Positions 1 to 7,701 of a stretch of 64,000 nt of DNA are shown piece by piece. Source of the stretch: an uncultured bacterium (lineage in GTDB: Bacteria > Verrucomicrobiota > Kiritimatiellia > CAIKKV01 > CAIJXV01); assembly GCA_903824675.1 (NCBI GenBank), contig CAIJXV010000116.1, positions 47,379 to 111,378 of the forward strand. The letters are read 5' to 3'. The stretch's first letter is position 1; each line of letters begins with the position of its first letter. The position numbers and the translations under genes are program-made. The notes beneath the pieces are model-generated. The model saw nothing but the letters and a program-made list of their open reading frames with translations. It did no database searches and had not been told where the DNA came from.

Positions 1-690
1 CGCGCCCAAAGTCTGGGGATGCCCGGTATTTCATCCGAGGCTGAATCCCTCATCGTTGCCCGCGATATCCGGTTGGCGGAACGGACGGGCTGCAGGTTCC
101 ATATCCAGCACCTCTCAGCCCGGGAGTCGGTTGATCTCATTCGCTCAGCCCAACAGCGGGGCCTGCCAGTTTCGGCCGAAGCCACGCCCCATCATCTGGA
201 CCTGACCGACGCCGATGTCCAACCCGATTCAGCCGATGCCAAGATGGCGCCGCCCCTCCGCTCCGCGGAAGATCGGGATGCCTTGCTCCAAGCCGTGGTC
301 GATGGCGTGATTTCCTGCCTCGCCACCGATCACGCCCCTCATACCGTCGAAGCCAAGGCCCGCGGACTCAAACTCGGTCCTTTTGGCATCGTCGGACTTG
401 AAACCGCCATCGGCATCACCTATCCCCGGCTCGTCCGTTCCGGGCGGATGACCCTCGTCGAATGGATTCGTCGATGGACCACCGGCCCGGCACAAATCCT
501 GAACCTTCCCCCCCCTTCCCTGGCTCTCGGTTCCCCTGCCAACCTGGTGTTTCTCGATTTGGAAAAAGAATGGACCGTCTGTCCAGCGGAATTCGCCAGT
601 CGCTCCCACAATACTCCCTGGAATGGACGCCGTTGCGTCGGCCGGGCCGTGGGCACCCTCCGCAACGGAAACTGGACCTGGCGTGAATAA
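1..690 (+). CDS. pyrC: Dihydroorotase, C-terminal part (5' end outside window)
   Basis: The frame is open from the first base, so only the last 229 or so residues are present. Dihydroorotase is a cytoplasmic zinc amidohydrolase that cyclises N-carbamoyl-aspartate to dihydroorotate in pyrimidine synthesis. Visible signatures are HIQHLS (about 100-117), EATPHH (178-195) and ATDHAPH (319-339), whose Asp at 328-330 matches the family's catalytic aspartate. The GPFGIVGLETA stretch and a TTGPAQIL segment follow, as expected of the class I (PyrC/AllB-like) amidohydrolase fold. The C-terminus (SHNTPWNGRRCVGR) resembles the usual SKNTPFHG ending of dihydroorotases. Allantoinase or hydantoinase is the main alternative, but that ending favours dihydroorotase. 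The first 15-20 codons upstream of the internal ATG at 19 are coding, so 19 is not the start. Confidence 0.9.
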   Translation, partial: RAQSLGMPGISSEAESLIVARDIRLAERTGCRFHIQHLSARESVDLIRSAQQRGLPVSAEATPHHLDLTDADVQPDSADAKMAPPLRSAEDRDALLQAVVDGVISCLATDHAPHTVEAKARGLKLGPFGIVGLETAIGITYPRLVRSGRMTLVEWIRRWTTGPAQILNLPPPSLALGSPANLVFLDLEKEWTVCPAEFASRSHNTPWNGRRCVGRAVGTLRNGNWTWRE

Positions 691-874
691 AAAAAGGAAC
701 CGTAGTTCCCAAGCGTCGGCGGATATTGGCAGATCAGTTCGCCTTTTGATGTAGATAAAAACGTGCAACTTTTCCCTAAATAGGGTAAATCAACCTCAAA
801 ACGATAATGTTCCTCAAATCAATTTCTGATGTTGAATCCCGTCTGCGCAAACAATCCATAAGAGAAAACGATCC

Positions 875-1954
875 ATGAGCAAACTTCATGCAGGCAAAGT
901 CATCACGGTCTGCGGCCCAATGGATCCCGCCCGTCTCGGACGGGTGCTGATGCATGAGCACCTGCACAGTGATATGTGCGAAGAAGACCCGGCCAATTTC
1001 GGACTCCCGTCGGCACCCCGGCCGACTCCGGAAAATCCGTACCCCCTCCCCTTCCGAACCGAGGAAAAGCCGATGAGCCCCAAGCGGCTTCAATATCTGC
1101 TCGATGATGCCGTTCCGCTCCTCCAGCAGGCCAAGACCGAACACGGCATGAATGCTTATTGCGATGTGACCATGCCCCCCTGGCGAGCCTGGCCGGATGT
1201 ATATGCCAAGATCTCCCGGGCCTCCGGCGTCCAGATCATTCTGGCCACCGGCTTTTATCGGGAAATCGAATTGGGTAAATATTGGGCTAAAACCCCCGAC
1301 TTGCAAATCTGGCCCTTTGTCCGTAAGGCCTCCGTCGAGGAACTCGCCGACTTCTGTATTCGCGAAATTCTCGAGGGAATTCACGGTACCGAAGTTCATG
1401 CCGGATGTCTTAAACTCGGAACCAGTCTGCCGTCGATGACCGAACTGGAGAAAAAAACCTTCCGTGCCGCCGCCCGGGCGTGGAAACAAACCGGCGTCCA
1501 TATCACGACCCATTGCACCTGGTTGGGATCTGAAACCAGCCAATTGACCATCCTGGACAATGAAGGGGTGGATTTGCGGCGCGTGGTCATCGGACATGTC
1601 GCCGGGCACCTGATGAATCCGGGCTATCGGAATACCATTTTGTCATGGATGGGTCGGGGTGCGAATTTCATGCCGACGAATCTCAACGTAACCCGCCCGG
1701 AGCATTGGCGCCCGTTGATCGAGGCCATCCATCAAGTTTTCGAGGCAGGGCATGGCGACAAACTGCTCTTTGGAATGGATCACGGTTATTGTACCGAAAC
1801 CGGCGTGTTTGAGCGGGTCCAGTTCATGCCCCAACCCCCCTGGATGTATATGTTTCAAAACGTTCTGCCGGCTTTCCGTGCGCTGGGATTGACGGCTGTC
1901 GAAGAACAGACCATCCTGTGCGACAATCCCCGCCGGATCCTCCCGGTCCAATAA
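875..1954 (+). CDS. Phosphotriesterase-family metal-dependent hydrolase
   Basis: A 359-residue TIM-barrel protein of the phosphotriesterase/lactonase family. All ligands of the binuclear metal centre can be placed: HEH at residues 27-29 (MHEHLHSD), a candidate carboxylated lysine at 180 (GCLKLG), His213 (THCTW), His241 (IGHVAGH) and Asp302 (GMDH). There is no signal peptide, so it is probably cytoplasmic. Family members hydrolyse phosphotriesters, lactones or, in some lineages, sugar lactones; the substrate cannot be read from sequence. The start ATG at 875 has only a weak upstream purine stretch (AAGAGAAAA). The 184 bp separating it from pyrC suggest its own transcript. Fold and metal chemistry are secure; the physiological role is not. 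Confidence 0.85.
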   Translation: MSKLHAGKVITVCGPMDPARLGRVLMHEHLHSDMCEEDPANFGLPSAPRPTPENPYPLPFRTEEKPMSPKRLQYLLDDAVPLLQQAKTEHGMNAYCDVTMPPWRAWPDVYAKISRASGVQIILATGFYREIELGKYWAKTPDLQIWPFVRKASVEELADFCIREILEGIHGTEVHAGCLKLGTSLPSMTELEKKTFRAAARAWKQTGVHITTHCTWLGSETSQLTILDNEGVDLRRVVIGHVAGHLMNPGYRNTILSWMGRGANFMPTNLNVTRPEHWRPLIEAIHQVFEAGHGDKLLFGMDHGYCTETGVFERVQFMPQPPWMYMFQNVLPAFRALGLTAVEEQTILCDNPRRILPVQ

Positions 1955-2042
1955 AAATCGATCCACTAAAATCCACTTGCAAATCGGCATTTTGGGGTTA
2001 AAGTTGCGAATGGAAAGAGCATAGCAAAGTCCGGAGGGTTGG

Positions 2043-3782
2043 TTGAAATCAAGCGGAAGGTCGTCCGCGATGAAAACTGCGCCATCCCATTTTTTTCAGT
2101 CGCTGAAGTGGAGCCTGCTGGCTGGCATGGTGCTCCTGCCCATTGTGATCCTGGGGATCGTAGCGATTTATTTTGCCTCCCAGTCGGTGCGCTCATCTGT
2201 GGCAGATGGGAATGCAACGGCGGCCTATATCAGCGCCGAACTGGTCGGCCGGGAAATTGAGTCGAGTATCAGTCTCGGCAAGGCCGTTGCAGGTCTTCCG
2301 AATATGATCGAGGCGGTAATCAACCACGACGAAGAAGCGGTCCGGGCGCGACTCCAACCCGTGATCCGGGCTTATCCGCGGGTCGACCGGATCTTCATCA
2401 CGGATCTTTCCGGCACGCTTTGGTGTGATTACCCACCCGCACCGGAGTCCTTCGGCCGGAACTTCAGCGATCGGGATTGGTACCGGGGGGTGACCAACGG
2501 GTGGTTGCCGTATGTTTCGGAGGTGTATCAACGGAATGCCGAACCCAAACCGCTGGTCGTGGCCATTGCCCTGCCCCTGCGGGATCGCGAGGGAACTTTG
2601 CTTGGAATTCTGGTCTTGCAACACCGACTGGACAGCTTGACTGAGTGGTTCAAACGAATTCAATTCGGCGCCCAAGGCAATATCTTTCTGATCGATCATA
2701 CCGGCACCATCGCGGCCCATCCGCGAATCGACATCAAGTCCTCATTACGCGAAGAGTACCTTACGGTCCCCTTGATCCGGGCCGGGCTTCAGGGGATAAC
2801 CCACTCCGGGACCTACCGCGATCCGCTAACCGGGATCACGATGGTCGCCGCCGTCGTGCCGGTCGTTTTGACACAACATTCATGGGTGGCCGTAGCCTGC
2901 CAGCCGGAGTCATTGGCCTACGAACCGGCACGGCTCTTGCGCATGCGGATTGGAGGCGCAGCGAGCCTCCTGGCCTTGGTCGCCGTGGCGGTCGTTCTGA
3001 TTCTCGGCTGGATCAGCCAAAAGAATCTGCGCCTGACGCGACAGATCTCGATGCAGAATGAGGAATTAAAGCGAATCAATGCCGACCAGGAACGCCAGGC
3101 GGCACAATTGGAAGTCGCGAATCGCGACCTCGAATCGTTCAGTTATTCCGTGTCTCATGATTTACGGGCGCCGCTCCGCAGTATGGACGGGTTCAGCCAG
3201 GCGCTCATGGAAGATTATGCGGGGCAACTCGACGATCAGGGAAAAGATTATCTCACCCGCATCCGGCTGGCCTGCCAACGCATGTCGAGGTTGATAGACG
3301 ATCTCCTGAACTTATCCCACGTTTCACGAGCCACCATGCAACGGGATTCAGTGGACTTGAGCGCCCTGATCCAGACCCTGGCCGACCAACTTCGACTCGA
3401 ACAGCCCGAGCGGACCGTGGAATTCATCATCGCGCCCAGCATCCGGGTGATGGGGGACTCACGACTGTTGGCCATCGCGATGGAGAATCTCCTGCGAAAC
3501 GCCTGGAAGTTCACGGGGCGGACACCGCACCCCGTGATTGAATTCGGCGTCAACCAGCACGAGGGACAGTCCCAGTATTTCATCCGCGACAACGGCGCTG
3601 GTTTCGACATGATGTACGCCAATAAGTTGTTCACGCCGTTCCAGCGCCTGCACTCCACGGAGGCATTCCCCGGAACCGGCATCGGATTGGCAATCGTGCA
3701 GCGCATTATCCGGCGCCATGGGGGAACGGTCGGCGCCGAAGGGCAACCCGAAAAAGGGGCTACCTTCTTTTTCACCTTATGA
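2043..3782 (+). CDS. Membrane sensor histidine kinase with extracytoplasmic Cache-like sensor
   Basis: A 579-residue sensor kinase. One membrane segment lies near residues 22-43 and a second near 300-325; the roughly 255 residues between them look like a double-Cache (PAS-fold) ligand sensor. A short coiled linker leads to the dimerisation domain with phospho-acceptor His372 in SVSHDLRAPL. The ATPase domain follows with ENLLRNAWKF (N box), DNGAGF (G1) and GTGIGLAIV (G2). The DHp region (FSYSVSHDLRAPLRSMDGFSQAL) resembles the phytochrome-like kinases that often pair with single-domain receivers. The start is uncertain: TTG at 2043 has GGAGG five bases upstream, while ATG at 2070 has GGAAGG ten bases upstream. 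The receiver gene starts 46 bp after its stop, so the two probably form one operon. Confidence 0.9.
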   Translation: MKSSGRSSAMKTAPSHFFQSLKWSLLAGMVLLPIVILGIVAIYFASQSVRSSVADGNATAAYISAELVGREIESSISLGKAVAGLPNMIEAVINHDEEAVRARLQPVIRAYPRVDRIFITDLSGTLWCDYPPAPESFGRNFSDRDWYRGVTNGWLPYVSEVYQRNAEPKPLVVAIALPLRDREGTLLGILVLQHRLDSLTEWFKRIQFGAQGNIFLIDHTGTIAAHPRIDIKSSLREEYLTVPLIRAGLQGITHSGTYRDPLTGITMVAAVVPVVLTQHSWVAVACQPESLAYEPARLLRMRIGGAASLLALVAVAVVLILGWISQKNLRLTRQISMQNEELKRINADQERQAAQLEVANRDLESFSYSVSHDLRAPLRSMDGFSQALMEDYAGQLDDQGKDYLTRIRLACQRMSRLIDDLLNLSHVSRATMQRDSVDLSALIQTLADQLRLEQPERTVEFIIAPSIRVMGDSRLLAIAMENLLRNAWKFTGRTPHPVIEFGVNQHEGQSQYFIRDNGAGFDMMYANKLFTPFQRLHSTEAFPGTGIGLAIVQRIIRRHGGTVGAEGQPEKGATFFFTL

Positions 3783-3828
3783 GGAAGCGTTCGGCAAGAC
3801 GTCCGAACAGCAAAGAATGGAGGCGGAT

Positions 3829-4269
3829 ATGCGAAGTAAACGGATTCTGTTGGTGGAAGATAACCCGGACGATGTCGCCCTGGCAATCCGGGCTTTCAAA
3901 AAAAATAACATTGCGAACGAAATAAAAGTCATCGGAGATGGCGAAGAGGCACTCGACTTCCTGTTCGCCCGTGGAATTTATACCGGTGAGGCGTCCCAGC
4001 CGCTGCCGGAGGTCATGTTGCTGGATCTTAAACTCCCCAAAGTGGAGGGACTCGAAGTGCTGCGGCAGATCCGGGCATATCCCCGCACCCACCTGCTCCC
4101 GGTAGTGATTTTAACCTCCTCCCACGAGGACCGCGACTTAGTGGCAGGGTACAGCCTGGGAGCTAATAGTTACATCCAGAAACCGGTCGACTTCAACCAG
4201 TTTACCGAGGCGATTCGGCAGTTGGGCATGTATTGGCTCGTTTTAAACGAATCCCCGCCCATCCTCTGA
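3829..4269 (+). CDS. Single-domain response regulator (Rcp1-type receiver)
   Basis: A 146-residue stand-alone receiver domain with acidic pocket VEDNPDD near the start, phospho-acceptor Asp66 in LLDLKLP, the conserved TSS step (VILTSS) and the lysine of YIQKPVDF. No output domain is present, as in the Rcp1-like regulators that accept phosphate from phytochrome-type kinases. It is most likely the partner of the kinase that ends at 3782. The start at 3829 was chosen because GGAGG lies five bases upstream; an ATG at 3817 overlaps that ribosome site. The frame extends back to 3718 inside the kinase gene, but that extension is out of frame with the kinase and has no family match. Confidence 0.9.
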   Translation: MRSKRILLVEDNPDDVALAIRAFKKNNIANEIKVIGDGEEALDFLFARGIYTGEASQPLPEVMLLDLKLPKVEGLEVLRQIRAYPRTHLLPVVILTSSHEDRDLVAGYSLGANSYIQKPVDFNQFTEAIRQLGMYWLVLNESPPIL

Positions 4270-4288
4270 GCCCGAAAGGACGCTCGAT

Positions 4289-5434
4289 ATGAGCGAGTTA
4301 TTGCGGGTGCTGATTGTCGAAGATTCCGAAGACGACACGCTCCTCCTGGTTCGCGTGTTGCGGACGGCTGGCTACGATACGGTTTTTCGCCGGGTCCAAA
4401 GCGAGCCGGAAATGGTCGCGGCACTGGATGCCCAAAGCTGGGACATCGTCCTCTCGGATCACAGTATGCCCGGCTTCAGTTCGGGACAAGCCCTCAAGTT
4501 GGTGCGGGACCGGGGATTGGACACTCCTTTTATCATCGTTTCGGGTATGATTGGCGAGGCCGCCGCCGTGGAAGCGATGAGAGCCGGCGCTCAAGATTAT
4601 ATCATGAAAGGACAATTCGCGCGGCTGGCCCCAGCGATCGGACGGGAGTTACGCGACGCGCAAGCCCGACGCGAACAGGTGTTGGCCGAAAAGGCTTTGT
4701 TGGCCCAGTCCGAAGAAATGCGGATTGCACGGGATATCCAGGAAGGACTTTTCCCTGCGGAAATGCCCCGGATCGACGGCTATGACATCGCAGGACTGTC
4801 GCGACCCGCCGAAGCCACAGGCGGGGATTATTTCGACTTCTTCCCCTTGCGGGACGGGAATCTGGGCCTCGTGGTGGGGGATGTGACCGGCCACGGCATC
4901 GGTCCCGCGCTCCTCATGAGCGACGTTCGCGCCTGCCTTCGCGCCCTGGCACAGACCTGCAACGGCATTGGGGAAATCTTAACCCATGCCAACCGATTGC
5001 TGGAAGTGGACCTCGGCGAGGATCGCTTTATCACGCTGATCGTCGCCAGCCTGAATGCCGGGAAACGCCGGCTGGAATATATGAATGCCGGCCACCCAAC
5101 CGCCCGCGTACTGGGGAGGGATGGCACCGTGAAGGCCCAGATGACAGCCACCGCGCCCGCATTGGGACTGAATCGCGACGGCCTTTTCCCGGCGGTCGAA
5201 GTCGTTCAGTTGGAGCCGGGAGATTTGGTGCTGTTTCTCACGGACGGGGTACTGGAATCGGCATCGGCGACCGGAGAGGAATTCGGCGCCGAACGCGTCT
5301 TGCAAGTGGTGCGCGAAAACTCCGGGGCGACCGCCCTCCAAATAGTGAACGCGGTGGCGGATGCCGTCCACCGATTTACCGAACCGGCGGCTCAGCAGGA
5401 CGACATCACGATCGTGGTGTTGAAGGTGGGCTGA
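4289..5434 (+). CDS. Receiver domain fused to PP2C/SpoIIE-type serine phosphatase
   Basis: A 381-residue regulator of the RsbU/SpoIIE class. Residues 1-125 form a receiver domain (LIVEDSEDD, phospho-acceptor Asp57 in VLSDHSMP, FIIVSGM, DYIMKG). A short helical linker follows, then a PP2C-type phosphatase from about residue 150, with metal ligands in GGDYFDFF, VVGDVTGHG and the terminal QQDDITIVVLK. Proteins of this design dephosphorylate an anti-sigma-factor antagonist when the receiver is phosphorylated. No anti-sigma factor or antagonist gene is adjacent, so the target is encoded elsewhere. The gene follows the single-domain receiver by 19 bp with an AAAGGA ribosome site, which suggests one kinase-receiver-phosphatase operon. 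Confidence 0.9.
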   Translation: MSELLRVLIVEDSEDDTLLLVRVLRTAGYDTVFRRVQSEPEMVAALDAQSWDIVLSDHSMPGFSSGQALKLVRDRGLDTPFIIVSGMIGEAAAVEAMRAGAQDYIMKGQFARLAPAIGRELRDAQARREQVLAEKALLAQSEEMRIARDIQEGLFPAEMPRIDGYDIAGLSRPAEATGGDYFDFFPLRDGNLGLVVGDVTGHGIGPALLMSDVRACLRALAQTCNGIGEILTHANRLLEVDLGEDRFITLIVASLNAGKRRLEYMNAGHPTARVLGRDGTVKAQMTATAPALGLNRDGLFPAVEVVQLEPGDLVLFLTDGVLESASATGEEFGAERVLQVVRENSGATALQIVNAVADAVHRFTEPAAQQDDITIVVLKVG

Positions 5435-5436
5435 AC

Positions 5437-5763
5437 CTAGAAGGTGTCCATCAACTGGTAATATTCTTTAAGGGAAGCCAGCGATTTAACGGTCGCGTCG
5501 AATAGAAACCAACTGAGGACCAGAATGACAACGGTCAGCCCGATTTTCCAGGGCCATTGGGTTTGCGGCCGCCACCAAATCAAGGGCAAGGCCAGGGGCC
5601 CGACACACCCGACGGCTAACACGATGAAGGAGGTGCTGAAATACCATTGCCGTTTTTTCCCCGACGCGGAGGTTCGGGCATCCTGATTCAGGAACTCGCC
5701 GCAGTGCTTGCATTTTATCGCGGCATCCTGAATGTCTTCCGCACAGAACGGGCATTTTTTCAT
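5437..5763 (-). CDS. Zinc-ribbon membrane protein
   Basis: A 108-residue protein. Its N-terminus is a four-cysteine zinc ribbon (CPFC at residues 4-7, CKHC at 18-21). Two hydrophobic segments follow, at about 42-62 and 73-90. Such N-terminal ribbons on small membrane proteins are widespread and mostly uncharacterised. The gene converges on the phosphatase gene, with only 2 bp between the stop codons. Upstream (toward higher coordinates) lies the inverted-repeat element at 5822. No function can be assigned. Confidence 0.7.
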   Translation of the reverse strand: MKKCPFCAEDIQDAAIKCKHCGEFLNQDARTSASGKKRQWYFSTSFIVLAVGCVGPLALPLIWWRPQTQWPWKIGLTVVILVLSWFLFDATVKSLASLKEYYQLMDTF

Positions 5764-5821
5764 GTGGGGCCAGTATACAAAATGGATTCGCCAGGCGCCA
5801 TCCTATTGTACCGTTACTAAG

Positions 5822-6040
5822 GGGCGCATCTGCGATTCGGTGCAACCCAATTCCCCGTTGTTCTCGGCCGGGCCTCCGCGCCCGGCGTCTGGTGTGGGCC
5901 GGGCCTCTGCGCCCGGCGTCCGCGGATCCAACCCGCTCCCTCTCCAGACGCCCACCACAGAGGCGGGCCGACATCGATTGAAAACTCGGGGTGTAAACGA
6001 CCTTTAGGCGGTTTCTGTGCACCGAATCGCAGATGCGCCC
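5822..6040. repeat. MITE/REP-like element, copy 1, with 23-bp perfect terminal inverted repeats
   Basis: The ends (5822-5844 and 6018-6040) are perfect 23-bp inverted repeats containing GCATCTGCGATTCGGTGCA. The interior is rich in GC hairpins. A unit of the form GCCGGGC-loop-GCCCGGC occurs twice in tandem near 5868-5920, and a GC-rich imperfect arm pair (GGCGTC/GACGCC type) also lies inside. The flanks GTTACTAAG (5813-5821) and GTTGTTAAG (6041-6049) agree at 7 of 9 positions and could be a decayed target duplication. No transposase is encoded. Copy 2 (29467-29698) is related over its whole length but inverted relative to this one. Confidence 0.85.
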
Positions 6041-6067
6041 GTTGTTAAGCCTTGCCAAAATGAGATT

Positions 6068-6096
6068 TTGACATCGTTCCTATCCCCCTTTATGAT
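6068..6096 (+). promoter_or_regulatory. Sigma-70-type promoter (TTGACA, 17-bp spacer, TATGAT)
   Basis: TTGACA at 6068-6073 and TATGAT at 6091-6096 are separated by exactly 17 bp. Transcription would start near 6103, just before the ATG at 6108. It sits immediately outside the right end of the repeat element and would drive the NYN-like gene. Confidence 0.75.
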
Positions 6097-6107
6097 ACTT
6101 TTGTCTT

Positions 6108-6719
6108 ATGAAAGGAGTTCCGTTTCCCGCTATGCGTATTCTGGACCAGTTGACCCGTCATTGGAAAAACGTCTCACAACCTCGCACACCCGGGGTGTGG
6201 ATCGATCTTTTCGGCAAGCAGGCTTGTGCCCCCAACGATCTACCCTCCACCCTCCGCCGGATCGACGCCTTTGCGGAACAAGAACATTGCCCCATCACCC
6301 TCGTCCTCGTTCGCAACACCTCCGATCGAAATGATCCTCGCTTCCATCCCCGGCATGTCACCCTCCTGTCCGTTGACTCTCCCGAACAACGCAGTGAAGT
6401 TTTCCTCCAAAATTCCCGCAAAATCGCCCGCGCCGGAGGGGTTATTATCACCGGGGATGCCGATCTCGAAAAACAACTGGGCCCGACCGGCGTCCCGTTA
6501 ATGCGATATTCGACGTTTGAAAAAGCACTCGCCCTAATTCCCCATCACCATTCATCGCCTTCCGCCTCCGTTCCAGTTGAACGGCGTCCACCGGACGCCC
6601 GCGCCCCCCGCACTCCGCACCCTCAACGTTCGGCCCGAACCAGCCCCCCACCCCTAGCCCCCAAAAACAATACCCAAAATCGGCAACATGCCATTCTGGA
6701 TTTAATCGACCCCCTTTAA
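6108..6719 (+). CDS. Putative NYN/PIN-like protein of unknown function
   Basis: A 203-residue protein. Residues 1-145 or so form a compact alpha/beta domain. A strand (ITLVLVRN), a stretch SPEQRSEVFLQNSRKIAR and then GGVIITGDADLEKQLG resemble the layout of NYN/PIN-like nuclease folds such as YacP, where an Asp follows a TSD-like turn. This is a pattern impression, not a secure assignment. The last 55 residues are Pro/Ser/Arg-rich and probably disordered. The ATG at 6108 lies about 5 bases from the predicted transcript start and lacks a ribosome site. An in-frame ATG at 6132 has AAAGGAG upstream, but 14 bases away, so the start remains open. Confidence 0.55.
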   Translation: MKGVPFPAMRILDQLTRHWKNVSQPRTPGVWIDLFGKQACAPNDLPSTLRRIDAFAEQEHCPITLVLVRNTSDRNDPRFHPRHVTLLSVDSPEQRSEVFLQNSRKIARAGGVIITGDADLEKQLGPTGVPLMRYSTFEKALALIPHHHSSPSASVPVERRPPDARAPRTPHPQRSARTSPPPLAPKNNTQNRQHAILDLIDPL

Positions 6720-6741
6720 ACCACACCTCCGGAGATTACTC

Positions 6742-7155
6742 ATGAAAAACAAAATGCCCGTTTTGATCGCCGTCGCCGGAATCGCGCTCGCCAGTATCGT
6801 TTGCTTTCTCACGGGTTGCGAATCGGAATCGGCCGACACCCAAGTCACTGTCACCCCCGGCGGCGCCACGATTGCCGGGGGCCAGTCGATCGAGTTCACC
6901 GCTTCCGGCGGATACGATTATACCTGGTCGCTCAGCGACCCCTCGCTGGGCACCCTGAATACCCGAACAGGCCCCACCGTTGTCTATACCGCATCCTCCT
7001 CCTCCAGCAGCAGCGGCACGGTCCAAACCCTCACGGTTATTTCCAGCATCGCCGGCGCGTCAACGGTCGCCGATACGTCAACCAACACCACTACCGGTGC
7101 GGGCTATAACGGCTCTGCTACTGCGACCACTTACGTGCAAATCTCTCAATATTGA
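6742..7155 (+). CDS. Small lipoprotein with Ig-like domain
   Basis: A 137-residue exported lipoprotein. A charged start and hydrophobic helix end in the lipobox LTGC (Cys26). The mature part contains a beta-rich stretch (VTVTPGGATIAGGQSIEFTA, then YTWSLSDPSLGTLN) typical of bacterial Ig-like/PKD-type domains. It then turns into a Ser/Thr-rich tail with seven consecutive serines around residues 85-91. The ribosome site CCGGAGATTACTC precedes ATG 6742, and the gene begins 22 bp after the NYN-like gene, so they may share a transcript. The role is unknown; a surface or periplasmic structural role is an inference from composition. Confidence 0.7.
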   Translation: MKNKMPVLIAVAGIALASIVCFLTGCESESADTQVTVTPGGATIAGGQSIEFTASGGYDYTWSLSDPSLGTLNTRTGPTVVYTASSSSSSSGTVQTLTVISSIAGASTVADTSTNTTTGAGYNGSATATTYVQISQY

Positions 7156-7159
7156 GAGA
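7142..7159. promoter_or_regulatory. Perfect 18-bp palindrome overlapping the lipoprotein stop codon
   Basis: TCTCTCAATATTGAGAGA is a perfect inverted repeat. It has no following T-run, so it does not look like an intrinsic terminator. It lies 37 bp upstream of the nrdR promoter and could be an operator. It does not match the known NrdR-box pattern. Confidence 0.4.
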
Positions 7160-7195
7160 CCTCGAACCCCCTACCCATTGCGCCTCTCATTGCGC

Positions 7196-7224
7196 TTGAC
7201 CCCGCAGCTAGTGGGGTTTATGAT
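7196..7224 (+). promoter_or_regulatory. Sigma-70-type promoter of nrdR (TTGACC, 17-bp spacer, TATGAT)
   Basis: TTGACC at 7196-7201 and TATGAT at 7219-7224 with a 17-bp spacer. A start near 7231 gives a leader of about 15 bases, containing the GGAGG that precedes ATG 7246. The spacer itself contains ACCCC/GGGGT inverted arms. Confidence 0.75.
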
Positions 7225-7245
7225 GCCACCGTTTTTGGAGGTATC

Positions 7246-7701
7246 ATGCGCTGTTCCCGTTGCGGTCACATGGAGGATAAAGTCATCGACAGTCGGGCCA
7301 CCCGAAATGGGGAGGTCATCCGGCGTCGTCGGCTCTGTGTGCAATGCGGCCATCGCTATACTACCCGTGAAGAAATCGTGCGGGCTGAATTGCGGATTAT
7401 CAAGCGCGATGGCCGGCATGAAGATTTCGACCGCAATAAGCTCTTTAGCGGCATCCAACGCGCCTGCGAAAAACGCCCGATCAGTGTCGAACAAATCGAT
7501 AATCTCGTTGATTCCATCGTTTCCGAACTCGAAAGCGAATTCGAACGCGAAGTGCCCAGCGAAATGATCGGCGAAAAAGTCATGGCCAAGTTGGAAGCAT
7601 TGGACAATGTCGCCTATGTCCGGTTTGCCTCGGTCTACCGTCGCTTCAAGGACGTCAACCAGTTTCTCAATGCCATCGAAGGGCTGGTGGGCAAATCATG
7701 A
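7246..7701 (+). CDS. nrdR: Transcriptional repressor NrdR
   Basis: A 151-residue NrdR. The N-terminal zinc ribbon shows CSRCGH at 3-8 and CVQCGHRYTTRE near 31-42, separated by the conserved VIDSRATRNGEVIRRRR. The ATP-cone follows from about residue 45 (IIKRDGRHEDFDRNKL...). NrdR senses dATP/ATP through the cone and represses ribonucleotide reductase genes in the cytoplasm. Length and motifs are canonical. A strong ribosome site GGAGG precedes ATG 7246, and the gene has its own promoter. Its stop overlaps the start of the next gene (ATGA at 7698), indicating translational coupling. No reductase gene is in the window. Confidence 0.97.
   Translation: MRCSRCGHMEDKVIDSRATRNGEVIRRRRLCVQCGHRYTTREEIVRAELRIIKRDGRHEDFDRNKLFSGIQRACEKRPISVEQIDNLVDSIVSELESEFEREVPSEMIGEKVMAKLEALDNVAYVRFASVYRRFKDVNQFLNAIEGLVGKS

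Larger units (their letters stand above)
5764..6107. other. Intergenic region holding an inverted-repeat element and a promoter
   Basis: This 344-bp gap separates the zinc-ribbon gene from the NYN-like gene. Positions 5822-6040 are a repeat element described separately, and a sigma-70-type promoter lies at 6068-6096. The apparent minus-strand reading frame through the repeat is an artefact: the same translated words recur in the second copy near 29.5 kb. I see no gene here. Confidence 0.7.

Noticed and set aside
696..709. Hairpin GGAAC-CGTA-GTTCC after pyrC
   Set aside because: The stem is only 5 bp and its A-run lies on the wrong side for a plus-strand terminator; on the minus strand it would point into pyrC with no gene to terminate.
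5486..6058. 190-codon minus-strand frame across the zinc-ribbon gene and repeat
   Set aside because: It is a shadow of the zinc-ribbon gene joined to the inverted-repeat element. The part in the repeat has translated words in common with the frame at 29112-29663 only because the DNA is repeated.
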